NCBI GenBank assembly: GCA_016709545.1
Contig: JADJMO010000001.1
Coordinates: forward strand, 496,001 to 560,000
Origin: Myxococcales bacterium
Lineage (GTDB): Bacteria > Myxococcota_A > Polyangia > Polyangiales > JADJMO01
DNA length: 64,000 bases
Direction: 5' to 3'
Below, in pieces: positions 1 through 9,650 of the stretch. The position numbers were made by a program, and so were the translations under genes. The notes beneath the pieces were generated by a model that was not told where the DNA came from, searched no databases, and saw nothing but the letters and a program-made list of their open reading frames with translations. Positions within the stretch are counted from its first letter, which is position 1; the number at the start of each line of letters is the position of its first letter.

Positions 1-1950
1 ACTGGAGGAACAGGGTGATCCCGTCGGCCTTGGCGAGCTGCGGGCGCAGCCGGGCGATGATGGCGTCGGCGGTCACCTTGCGACCGGACCGGGGCTTGAG
101 CGCGATGAACGTGGTGCCGGTGTTGCCCGCCGAGCCACCCGGCCCACCCCCATGAACGACACCGAGTGGAGGACCTCGGGGTCCGTCTTCACGATCTCGT
201 TGAGCTTGGTCTGCCGCGCGAGCATCGCGGGGAAGCTGATGTCCTGCGGGGCCTCCGAGAAGCCCATGAGCATGCCCGTGTCCTGCTGCGGGAACAGGCC
301 CTTCGGGACGATGACGTAGAGGTAGACGGTGAGCGTGAGCGTGAGCACGGTGAGCAGGCCGACGATCGGGCGGTGCCGGAGCACCCAGCGGAGCGCGGCG
401 GAGTAGGCGCCGAGCAGGCCGTCGAAGAACGCCTCCGAGGCGCGCGAGAGCAGGCCGGGCCGCTCGGTGCTCCTCGTCCGGAGCAGCTGCGCGCACATCA
501 TCGGGGTGAGGGTGAGCGAGACCACCGCCGAGATGGCGATGGCGATGCTGAGCACCACGGCGAACTCGCGGAACAGGCGCCCTACGATCCCGCCCATGAG
601 CAGGATCGGGATGAACACCGCGAGCAGCGACACGGTGATGGAGACGATGGTGAAGCCGATCTGCTTGGCGCCGCGCAGGGCGGCCTCGACGGGGGTCATG
701 CCCTCCTCGAGGAACCGCGTCACGTTCTCGGTGACGACGATCGCGTCGTCGACGACGAAGCCGGTCGCGATGGTGAGCGCCATCAAGGACAGGTTGTCGA
801 GGCTGTAGTCGAGCAGGTACATCACCCCGAACGTGCCGAGGAGCGAGATCGGCACGGCCACGCTCGGGATGATCGTGGCGCGCGCGCTGCGCAGGAACAC
901 GAACACCACCGCGATCACGAGGCCGATGGAGATGAGCAGCGTCTTCTCCACGTCCTCGACCGAGGCGCGGATGGTCTCGGTGCGGTCGACGGCGACCTCG
1001 AGCTTGATCGCGGGGGAGATCGAGGTGGAGAGCTTGGGGATCAGCGATTTGACCCGCTCGGTGGTCTCGATGATGTTGGCGCCGGGCTGGCGGCGGACGA
1101 TGCAGAGCACGGCGCGGCGGCCGTCGGCCCAGGCGGCGACGCGGTTGTTCTCGACGTCGTCGATCACCTTCGCGACGTCGCGCAGGCGCAGGGCCGCGCC
1201 CGCGTTGTGACGCAGGACGAGCCCCTCGAACGCCTTGGCGCCGAACAGCTGGTCGTTGGCGCCGATCGTCTGCGTGAGGAGCGCGCCCGACAGCGAGCCC
1301 TTGGGGACGTCGACCGTGGCGCCCGCGATGACCGTGCGGACGTCCTCCAGCGAGAGCCCGGTGCCGGCGAGCTTGAGCGGATCGACCTGCACGCGCACGG
1401 CGGGCTGCTGGCCGCCGCCGACGAACACCTGCCCGACGCCGTCGACCTGCGAGATCTTCTGCGCGAGGACGGTGTTGGCCTCCTCGAACACGCGCGAGAG
1501 CGGCAGCGACTCGGAGGTGAGGGCGAGGATGAGGATCGGCGTGTCGGCCGGGTTCACCTTGCGGTAGTTGGGCCGCGTCGGCATGTTGGTCGGCAGCTCG
1601 CCGCCCGCCGCGCCGATCGCGGCCTGCACGTCGCGCGCGGCCGAGTCGGCGTCGCGGTCGAGGTCGAACTGCATCGTGATCTGCACCGAGCCGATCGCCG
1701 AGGTGCTGGTGATCTCGGTGATCCCGGCGATGCGGCCGAAACGGCGCTCGAGCGGCGTCGCGACCGCCGCGGCCATCGTCTCGGGGGAGGCGCCGGGGAG
1801 CGCAGCGTTCACCGAGATGGTGGGAAAATCCACGCGCGGGAGCGGCGAGACCGGCAACAGCCTGTACGCGACGAGCCCGGCCATCAGGATCGCGACCGCG
1901 AGCAGCGTCGTCGCGATCGGCCGACGGATGAACGGCTCGGAGACGTTCAC
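1..1950 (-). CDS. RND efflux permease B (partial, frameshifted)
   Basis: Inner-membrane proton-driven exporter of the RND superfamily, second permease of a tandem pair that shares the adaptor at 5046-6318. It starts with GTG at 1950, and this GTG overlaps the TGA of permease A (GTGA). The first membrane helix follows FIRRPIATTLL; TGFVVDDAIVV carries the acidic DD pair of the TM4 proton relay, and SLTLTPMMCA is a typical later helix. About 600 residues are readable. Near 141-150, in a run of C/G, the frame is lost: the expected PGGSAGNTGTTFIALKP continues in another frame, so one base seems to be missing. The C-terminal part lies left of base 1. The family is certain. The substrate cannot be told; paired permeases of this kind resemble MdtB/MdtC. 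Confidence 0.9.
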
Positions 1951-4900
1951 GGCGCGGGAGCCTCGTTCGCGACGGGAACGACCTTCTGGCCACGCAGGAG
2001 CCGGGAGAGGCGCTCCATGTACAGGTAGACGACGGGCGTCGTGTAGAGGGTGAGCACCTGCGAGATGAGGAGCCCGCCGACGATGGTGATGCCGAGCGGG
2101 CGCCGCAGCTCGGCGCCGGTGCCCGTCTCGATCGCGAGCGGCAGGCCGCCGAGCAGCGCCGCCATGGTGGTCATCATGATCGGCCGGAAGCGCAGGAGAC
2201 AGGCCTCGTGGATCGCCGCCTCGGGGGTGAGGCCCCGGTCGCGCTCCGCCTCGAGGGCGAAGTCGATCATCATGATCGCGTTCTTCTTGACGATGCCGAT
2301 CAGCAGCACGATGCCGATGAGGGCGATGATGGTGAACTCCACCCGGCACACGAGCAACGCGAGGAACGCGCCGACGCCCGCCGAGGGCAGCGTGGAGAGA
2401 ATCGTGACGGGGTGGATGTAGCTCTCGTAGAGCACGCCGAGGACGATGTAGACGGTGAGGAGCGCGGCCAGGATCAAGAGGGGCTCGCTCGCCAGCGAGG
2501 CGCGGAACGCCTGCGCGGTGCCCTGGAAATCGGCGTGGATCCCCGGCGGGGGCTCGAGGCGCACCGAGGCCTTGCCGATCGCCTCGACCGCGTCGCCGAG
2601 CGAGACGCCCGGGGCGGTGTCGAACGACAGCGTCACCACCGGGAACTGGCCCTGGTGGGCGATGGCCACGGGCGCCGAGGTCTCCTCGAACCTGGCGAAC
2701 GACGAGAGCGGGATGCTCGTTCCCGCCGGTGGCCTTCACGAACACCTGCGCGAGCGCCGCGGGGCTGTTCTGGTACTCGGGCTTGACCTCGAGGATCACG
2801 CGGTACTGGTTGAGCTGGGTGAAGATGGTGGAGATCTGGCGCTGGCCGAAGGCGTCGTAGAGCACGTCGTCGATCTGCTGCGGCGACACACCGAGGCGCG
2901 AGGCCGTGTCGCGGTCGATGACCACGGTGATCTTGCGGCCGCCCGCCCCCTGGTCGCTTGCGACGTTGCGCAGCTCGGGCAGCTTGCGCAGCTCCTCGAG
3001 CAATCGCGGCGCAAATGTGCGGAGCTCCTCCGGGTCGGCGTCCTCGAGCGTGTACTGGTACTGGGTGCGCGAGGCGCGGCTCTCGATGGTGAGGTCCTGC
3101 ACCGGCTGCAGGTAGACCGAGAGGCCGGCGATCTTCGCGAGCTCGGGCTGCAGGCGCGCGATGATGGCGCCGACCTCGGCCGTGCGCTCCTCCTTGGGCT
3201 TGAGCGCGATCGAGAAGCGGCCGCTGTTGCTCGTGGCGTTCTGCCCGTCGGCGCCGATGAACGACGACACGCTGACCACGTCGGGGTCCTTGCGGACGAT
3301 GTCGGCGGCGGCGCGCTGCAGGTCGATCATTCGCGTGAAGGACACGTCGGGGGCCGCCTCGGTGACGCCGAGGACGAGGCCCGTGTCCTGCTGCGGGAAG
3401 AACCCCTTGGGCACGATCACGGCGAGCCAGGCGGTGAGGGCGACGGTCGCGATGGTGAGGAACAGGGTGAGCGGCTGGTGGCGCAGCACCCAGCGGACGC
3501 CGACGTCGTAGCCGGCGATGATCCGCTCCCAGACGCGCTCGCTCCACTGGTAGATCCGGCCCTCCTTGCGCTCCTCCTTCAGGAGGTGGGCGCACATCAT
3601 GGGCGTGAGCGTGAGCGAGAGCACCGCCGAGACGGCGATGGCCGCCGCGAGGGTGACCGCGAACTCCCGGAACAGGCGGCCGATGAGCCCCTGCATGAAG
3701 AGCAGCGGGATGAGCACGGCGATCAGCGAGACCGTGAGCGAGACGATCGTGAACCCGATCTGCTTGGCGCCCTTCAGCGCCGCCTCGAACGGCGACTCGC
3801 CCTCCTCGATGTAGCGGGCGATGTTCTCGATCATCACGATGGCGTCGTCGACGACGAAGCCGGTCGAGATGGTGAGCGCCATGAGCGAGAGGTTGTTCAG
3901 GGAGTACCCGAGGAAGTACATCACCCCGAACGTGCCCACGAGCGAGAGCGGCACGGCGAGCGCCGGGATCAGCGTGGCGCGCCAGTTGCGCAGGAACACG
4001 AAGATCACCATCACGACGAGGCAGATGGTGAGCACGAGGGTGAACTGCACGTCCCGCACCGACGCCCGTACGGTCTCGGTGCGGTCGGTCAGGATCTCGA
4101 CCTTCATGCCCTGCGGCAGCGAGGAGGAGAGCTGGGGCAGGAGCGCCTTCACCCGGTCGGCGACCTGGATGATGTTGGCGCCGGGCTGGCGCTGGACGTT
4201 GAGGATGATGGCGCGGTGGTCGCCGGCCCAGCCCGCGAGCTGGTTGTTCTCGACCCCGTCGGTGACCTTGGCCACCTCGCGGAGCCGGATCGGCGCCCCG
4301 TTGCGGTAGGCGAGGATGATCGGTTCGAACTGCTTGGCCTCGGTGAGCTGGTCGTCGGTCTGCAGCGTGAAGTCCTGCCGCGGGCCGTCGATGTTCCCCT
4401 TGGGCTGGTTGACGTTGGCGGCCACGATCGCGAGCCGCACGTCCTCCATGGTGAGCGAGGCGCCGGCCAGCGCGGCCGGGTCGACCTGCACCCGCACGGC
4501 CGGCTTCTGTCCGCCACCGAGCGTGACGAGGCCCACGCCCGAGACCTGCGAGATCTTCTGCGCGAGGATCGAGTCGGCGTAGTCGTCGACCTTCTCGAGG
4601 GGCAGCGTCTCCGAGGAGATCGCGAGCGTGAGGATCGGCGCGTCGGCCGGGTTGCTCTTGCTGTAGACGGGCGGGGCCGGCAGCGTGCGCGGCAGGAGGT
4701 TGCTCGCGGCGTTGATGGCCGCCTGCACGTCCTGCTCGGCCGCGTCGATGCTCCGATCCAGGTTGAACTGCAGGGTCACCTGCGACCAGCCGAAGCTCGA
4801 CACCGAGGTCATCTGGGTGAGCGCCGGGATCTGACCGAACTGGCGCTCGAGGGGCGTGGTCACCGCCGAGGCCATCGTCTCGGACGAGGCGCCGGGCAGG

Positions 4901-5049
4901 TAGGTCGAGATGACGATGGTCGGGTAGTCGACCTGCGGGAGGGCCGAGACCGCGAGCTCGCGGTAGGCGACCAGACCCGCGAGCAGGAGCCCGATCATCA
5001 GCAGCGTCGTCGCCACCGGCCTCCGGATGAACGGCGCCGAGATGCTCAC
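1947..5049 (-). CDS. RND efflux permease A (one frameshift)
   Basis: First permease of the tandem RND pair. It starts with GTG at 5049, overlapping the adaptor's TGA by four bases. The N-terminal helix (FIRRPVATTLL), TM4 with TGFVVDDAIVM, and the C-terminal helices around IVLLIGIVKKNAIMMIDFA all match a complete RND exporter. The frame breaks at about 2720-2721: one extra base turns the expected TGGTSIPLSSFARFEE into unrelated sequence. Removing one base gives about 1033 residues, the usual family length. Read without correction, the N-terminal part runs through non-protein sequence straight into permease B, giving a false 1658-residue fusion. Works with the adaptor and an outer-membrane channel located elsewhere. 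Confidence 0.92.
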
Positions 5050-6318
5050 GGGTGCTTCCCGCTCGGCTTGCCCGACGGGGTGCCGGACGGCTTGCCCTCG
5101 GCCGAGCCGAACGGGCGGGCGACGATGCGGGCGCCAGGGCGGAGCTGGTTCTGGCCGTCGACCACCACGCGGTCACCGACGGAGAGCCCCTTGGTCACGA
5201 CGACGAGGTCGCCCTGGCTCATCTCCGACCTCGACCGGGACGAGGCGCACCTTCTCGCCCTCGTCGACGACGTAGGCATAGGGCCCCTGCGGACCCCGCT
5301 GGACGACGGTGGCGGGGACCGCGATCGCGCCCTTCTTCACGCTGAGCGCGAGGCGCGCCTTGATGAACTGGTTGGGCCACAACACGCGCTTTTCGTTGGC
5401 GAACACGGCCTTGAGCCGGATCGTCGCGGTGGTGGGGTCGATCTTGTTGTCGACCAGGAGCAGCTCACCCTTCGCGAGCAGCTGGCTGCCGTCGCGGCTG
5501 TAGGCGTCGACGCTCAGCTTGCGCGTGGCCATGGCCAGGCTGATGCGCGGGAGATCGTCCTCGGGCAGGGTGAAGAGCACGACGATCGGGTCGAGCTGGG
5601 TGATCACCACGATGCCGCCCGGGTCGCTCGGGTGGACCACGTTGCCCACGTCGACCAGCTTCACGCCGGTGACTCCGTCGATCGGCGACTTGATGCGCGC
5701 GAAGTCGAGCTGCAGCTGCGCGTTGGCGGCCGTGGCGGCGTCGCCGGCGACCACGCCCTCGTTCTTGGCCACCTCGGCGCGCGCGTCGTCGACCGCCTGC
5801 TGCGAGCCGACGCCCTGCTTCAGCAGGTTCTCGTTGCGGGCGAGGACGAGCTTCGCGTTGGTGAGCACCGCCTTGTCGCGCATCAGGGCCGCCGCGGCGA
5901 GCTGCGCCTGGATGGCGAACGGCCGCGGGTCGATCTGCACGAGCAGCTCGCCCGCCTTCACGGAGCCGCCTTCGGTGAAGAAGATCTTGTCGATGCGGCC
6001 GTCGACCTGCGACTTCACCGTGACCGTGTTGTAGGCGGCGACGGAGCCGAGCGCGTCGAGCACCACGGGGAGATCGCGCGCCGTGACCGTGATGACCGGA
6101 ACCGGCACGACGCGCTCGGAGGCCGACGCCGACGGCGCCCCGGCGCCGAAGGTCCCGCCCGAGCGCGACCGCACGAACAGGCCGATGCCGAGCACGGCGC
6201 CGAGGGCCAGCACGGTGAGCACGATGCGCCGGAGAGGACGAGGTCTTGGGCTCCAAGGGGGGCGACGGGATGGTGGCACGGGGAGCCGCAGGAGCGACGA
6301 GGCTTCACATTCCCTCAC
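5046..6318 (-). CDS. RND efflux periplasmic adaptor (HlyD/MdtA-like, one frameshift)
   Basis: Membrane-fusion protein linking the RND permeases to an outer-membrane channel. An N-terminal membrane anchor (IVLTVLALGAVLGIGLFV) is followed by the barrel-sandwich halves (VTVKSQVDGRIDKIFFTEG and FARIKSPIDGVTGVKLVDVG), an alpha-hairpin between them, then the beta-barrel and membrane-proximal domain, and a Gly/Ser/Lys-rich tail. The frame breaks at about 5227-5229, where an extra G separates VRLVPVEV from EMSQGDLVVVTKGL; corrected length is about 423 residues. The start is uncertain: GTG at 6318 leaves 25 bases to the divergent response regulator, and a later GTG is possible. It overlaps permease A by GTGA, so the three genes form one operon. 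The adjacent two-component pair probably controls it (inference). Confidence 0.9.
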
Positions 6319-6343
6319 ACGGGCGCGCGCTATCCTCTCGTCG

Positions 6344-7048
6344 ATGACCTCGACCGTGACGATCCGCGTGCTCCTCGTCGAGGACGACGCGCGTCTCGCG
6401 CGCCTGACCGCCAAGTACCTCGAGTCGCACGGGCTCCTCGTGTTCGTGGTCGGCGACGGGCAGGAGGCGCTGGCGCAGGCCGCGGTGCTGCGGCCCGACG
6501 TGGTCCTGCTCGACCTCATGCTGCCGGGACTGGATGGGTTCGAGGTGTGCCGACAGCTCCGCGAGCGGCTCGACGTCCCCATCTTGATGGTCACCGCGCG
6601 GGGCGAAGAGGGCGACCGCGTGGTGGGTCTCGAGGGGGGCGCGGACGACTACCTCGTGAAGCCGGTCTCGTCGCGCGAGCTGCTCGCGCGCATCCGTGCG
6701 CACGTGCGGCGCGCACGGGGCGAGCTCGTGCGCGGCGAGGACCGGATCGAGGTGGGGCCGCTGTCGGTCGAGCCGAAGACGCTGCGCGCCACGCTCGGCG
6801 ATCGCGAGCTCGCCCTCACCACGTACGAGTTCGCCCTGCTGCGCGCCCTCGCCGAGCGCGCGGGGAGGGTGCTGTCCCGCGAGCAGCTCATCGAGCTCGT
6901 GCGGGGCAGCGCGGACCAGGCGTTCGATCGCTCGATCGACGTGCACGTCTCCCACCTCCGCGCGAAGCTCGGCGACGACCCGCGGAGCCCCCGCATCCTC
7001 AAGACCATCCGCGGGATCGGCTACATGCTCGCGCTCGAGAAGGCCTGA
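6344..7048 (+). CDS. OmpR-family response regulator
   Basis: DNA-binding two-component regulator of 234 residues. The N-terminal receiver has the acidic pair in VEDDARL, the phospho-acceptor Asp in VVLLDLMLPGLDG, and the conserved Lys in DYLVKPVSSREL. The C-terminal winged helix (about 135-234) has the OmpR pattern: LTTYEFALLRALAE, then SREQLIELV and the recognition segment FDRSIDVHVSHLRAKLGDD, ending with the wing GIGYML. ATG at 6344 is preferred because it puts the receiver strand at residue 5; frames open further upstream only run into the divergent adaptor gene. It is separated by two bases from the histidine kinase downstream, its likely partner, and lies back-to-back with the efflux operon, its likely target (inference). 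Confidence 0.95.
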   Translation: MTSTVTIRVLLVEDDARLARLTAKYLESHGLLVFVVGDGQEALAQAAVLRPDVVLLDLMLPGLDGFEVCRQLRERLDVPILMVTARGEEGDRVVGLEGGADDYLVKPVSSRELLARIRAHVRRARGELVRGEDRIEVGPLSVEPKTLRATLGDRELALTTYEFALLRALAERAGRVLSREQLIELVRGSADQAFDRSIDVHVSHLRAKLGDDPRSPRILKTIRGIGYMLALEKA

Positions 7049-7050
7049 CG

Positions 7051-8310
7051 GTGCGCCTCGTCTGGCAGATCTACCTGGTCGGCGTCGTGCTCGCAGTCGT
7101 GGTGCTCGGCTCGTTCATCACGGTGGCGCGCGCGCTCGGGCCGGTCGTCCGCCCGATCACCCCTCCGCTCGTCACCGAGATCCTCGGCCACGTCGAGCGG
7201 CCGGAGGACCTGCCCGCCGCGGTGGAGCGCCTCCACGGCGCCTACAACCTGTCGATCAGCGTGCGCGACAAGAACGGCGTGCTCATCGCCGGCGAGCCCT
7301 CCGTACCGAAGAGCGCGCGCACCGCGACCCAGCCCATCCGCACGGGCCCCGCGGCGGGGGCGCTGGTCACGGTCTCGTATCCTCCGCCACCCACGTTCAC
7401 CGCGCGCCTCTGGATCACGCTCGCGCTCGTGCTCGTGTTCCTCGTGTTCGGGACCCTGGGGGTCGCGCGGTGGCTCGACCGTCCGCTCACGGCCATCGCG
7501 GGGGCTGCCCGGGCGTTCGGCTCGGGCGAGCTCTCCACGCGGGTGAAGCTCGACCGGAAGGACGAGTTCGGCCAGGTGGCCCACGCCTTCGACGAGATGG
7601 CCGACCGGGTCGAGCAGCTGCTGCGCACCGAACGCGAGCTCCTCGCCAACGTCTCCCACGAGCTCCGCACGCCTCTCGCGCGGATCCGCACCGCGCTCGA
7701 CATCGCCACGGAGGGCGACCCGGCGACGGCCCAGGCCATGCTGGGCGAGATCGACGAGGACCTCGGCGAGCTGCAGCGCCTGGTCGAGGACGTGCTCACG
7801 ACGGCGCGGCTCGACCTCGAGGCGCGCCGGGCCGGAGAGTCGCTTCCGCCGCTGCGGGTCGCGCGCGCCACGGTCGCCGAGCTCGTGGAGCAATCGGTCA
7901 ACCGCCTCACGACGGCTCACCCCGACACGCGCGTCGAGGTCGATCTCGGGAGCGATCTGCCGGCGCTCGAGGTCGACGGGATGCTCGTCCGTCGTGTGAT
8001 CGGCAACCTCCTCGAGAACGCGCGGCGCTACGGACCGACGAAGGGCCCCATCGTGCTCCGGGCACGGGCCGAGACCGGCAAGGTGCGCCTCGAGATCGAA
8101 GACCACGGCATGGGCATGACGGCAGAGGATCGAGACAGAGCGTTCACCCCGTTCTTCCGGGCCGAAGCGTCACGCACCCGCGCGAAGGTGGGCTCGGCCT
8201 GGGGGCTCACTCTGGCCAAGCGCATCGTCGAGGCGCATGGGGGAACCATCGGCCTCACGAGCGAGCTCGGCGTCGGGACCACGGTGTTCGTCGAGCTGCC
8301 CGCGTCCTGA
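7051..8310 (+). CDS. Sensor histidine kinase (HAMP, HisKA, HATPase)
   Basis: Membrane sensor kinase of 419 residues, starting GTG two bases after the response regulator. TM1 spans about 6-27, a short periplasmic region follows, TM2 spans about 117-138, then HAMP (RPLTAIAGAARAFGSGELSTRV). The H-box is ELLANVSHELRTPLARIRTA, the N-box RRVIGNLLENARRYGP, the G1 box EDHGMGMT and the F-box FTPFFRAE. The G2 box reads KVGSAWGLTLAK instead of GGxGLGL. The bases at about 8186-8210 give EGGLGLG in another frame, so a compensating pair of indels probably hides a normal G2 box. Expected to phosphorylate the upstream regulator; the signal is unknown, perhaps envelope stress or an exported compound. Confidence 0.93.
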   Translation: MRLVWQIYLVGVVLAVVVLGSFITVARALGPVVRPITPPLVTEILGHVERPEDLPAAVERLHGAYNLSISVRDKNGVLIAGEPSVPKSARTATQPIRTGPAAGALVTVSYPPPPTFTARLWITLALVLVFLVFGTLGVARWLDRPLTAIAGAARAFGSGELSTRVKLDRKDEFGQVAHAFDEMADRVEQLLRTERELLANVSHELRTPLARIRTALDIATEGDPATAQAMLGEIDEDLGELQRLVEDVLTTARLDLEARRAGESLPPLRVARATVAELVEQSVNRLTTAHPDTRVEVDLGSDLPALEVDGMLVRRVIGNLLENARRYGPTKGPIVLRARAETGKVRLEIEDHGMGMTAEDRDRAFTPFFRAEASRTRAKVGSAWGLTLAKRIVEAHGGTIGLTSELGVGTTVFVELPAS

Positions 8311-8397
8311 CCCGACGTTCGGTGGTCGCTTCACGTATCCAAACAATTCCCACGCGCATCGTCGTCTGGATTCCGACATCCAGCGGTACGAACCACC

Positions 8398-9558
8398 ATG
8401 CGATCGCGTGCCGCCATCGATTGCCGATACATCCGGGAGCGCGCGAGCGGCATCGGCGCCTACGTGCGCGCGCTCGTCGACCGCCTTCCGCACCTCGGGC
8501 CGGAGATCGACTGGTTGCTGCTGCGCCATCCGCGCGCCAACGGGCCGCTGTCGACCGCGCCCAACGTCCGCGAGCAGATCGTGCCCTACGAGCCCGGAGG
8601 GCCGGTCACGATGTGGGCGTTGCCCGACGTCGTCGATCTGCGAGGCGTGGACCTCTTCCACGCCACCTTCAACCTCGCGCCCGCGCGGCTCCCCTGTCCG
8701 GTCGTCACCACCATCCACGACCTCATGTGGCTCGACAGTCCCGAGGACTGCCGCGTACCGGGGCCGTGGGGGCTCGTCGAGACGCTGTTCTGGAGGCACG
8801 GGATCGGCCGCGCGCTGCGGATCTCGGAGCGCGTCCTCACCGTGAGCGAGGCCTCGCGGCGGCGGATCGTGGAGCACGCGCCCCACCTGTCCGATCGCAT
8901 CGACGTCACGCCGCTCGCCATCGACGACGCGTGGCGCCCCCCGCGCCCGGGCGAGCAGTCCACGATCGCCACCGCCCGCGAGCGCTATGCGAAGGGGGCG
9001 AGGGAGATCGTCCTCACGGTGGGCCAGGCGGCGGGTTACAAGAACCACGACGGCGTCCTGCGGGCTTTCGCCCGTGCCTTCCCCGACGACCAGGCGATTC
9101 ACCTCGTGCTCGTGCAGCGCATCGGTGGCAGCGGTCCATACCGCGCGCTCGCCGCCGAACTCGGCCTCGAGGGGCGCGTGCACTTCCACGCCGCGATGCC
9201 GTTCGAGGATCTGCGCGCGCTGATGTGGGGCGCGCTCTGCCTCTGCCATCCGTCGCACACCGAGGGCTTCGGCTTGCCGGTGGCGGAGGCGATGGGCACG
9301 GCTCCCGGTGTTGACGTCGGAACCGTCGTCGGCCCGAGGTCACCGGCGGTCACGCAGTGCCGTCGATGCTCGCGACGACAGGCGATCGCCGCCGGCCTCC
9401 TTCGCCTGCGAGCGGCCGCACCTCCGGGCCGTGCTCGGACGCGTGGCCTCGTGCGTGGCCGAGAGCGCTCGTGGCAGAGGTCGCAGAGGGCACCCTCGAG
9501 AGCCTGCGGCGAGCCCCCTTGGTGCCTTCGGGGCGAGGCCACCCGCGAGGCTGGCTGA
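8398..9558 (+). CDS. GT4-type glycosyltransferase (C-terminus scrambled by frame breaks)
   Basis: Retaining GT-B glycosyltransferase of the GT4 group, close to the intact gene at 55105-56292. The opening AAIDCRYIRERASGIGAYV, LFHATFNLAP, TTIHDLMWLD and the donor-site start VLTVGQAAGYKNHDG match the paralogue, as does CHPSHTEGFGLPVAEAM. After about 9291 the protein is readable only by changing frame roughly seven times within 280 bases: LPVLTSE, PEVTGGHAVP, VDARDD, QAIAAGLLRLR, RPHLRAVLG, RGLVRGRERSWQRS, EGTLESLRRA. Because residues are conserved while the frame is not, I read this as poor consensus. The true stop is uncertain and may lie near 9620. Likely transfers a sugar from a nucleotide or lipid donor; substrate unknown. 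Confidence 0.75.
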   Translation: MRSRAAIDCRYIRERASGIGAYVRALVDRLPHLGPEIDWLLLRHPRANGPLSTAPNVREQIVPYEPGGPVTMWALPDVVDLRGVDLFHATFNLAPARLPCPVVTTIHDLMWLDSPEDCRVPGPWGLVETLFWRHGIGRALRISERVLTVSEASRRRIVEHAPHLSDRIDVTPLAIDDAWRPPRPGEQSTIATARERYAKGAREIVLTVGQAAGYKNHDGVLRAFARAFPDDQAIHLVLVQRIGGSGPYRALAAELGLEGRVHFHAAMPFEDLRALMWGALCLCHPSHTEGFGLPVAEAMGTAPGVDVGTVVGPRSPAVTQCRRCSRRQAIAAGLLRLRAAAPPGRARTRGLVRGRERSWQRSQRAPSRACGEPPWCLRGEATREAG

Positions 9559-9605
9559 GCTCCAGAATGCCCTTGAAAATAGCGGTGCCTACATTGTGGT
9601 TGCGC

Positions 9606-9625
9606 GTAACTCACCAATGAGTTAC
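9606..9625. promoter_or_regulatory. Inverted repeat upstream of secreted protein gene
   Basis: Perfect 8-base arms GTAACTCA and TGAGTTAC around a 4-base centre, 26 bases before the ATG at 9651. A second small hairpin, CCTCG-GAAG-CGAGG, sits at 9631-9644. The first could be a dimeric regulator site; either could form in the 5' untranslated RNA. The AT-richer arms stand out from the surrounding sequence. No convincing -35/-10 pair was found beside it. Confidence 0.35.
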
Positions 9626-9650
9626 GAGCCCCTCGGAAGCGAGGTCGACC

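Noticed and set aside
73..5049. A single 1658-codon minus-strand frame that seems to fuse two RND permeases
   Set aside because: The middle part (after about 2720) is not permease-like protein, while the correct C-terminus of permease A lies in another frame at 1947-2669. One base insertion explains it.
7051..8310. Degenerate, inactive histidine kinase
   Set aside because: All other boxes are normal and the canonical G2 motif is present in the neighbouring frame over about 25 bases.
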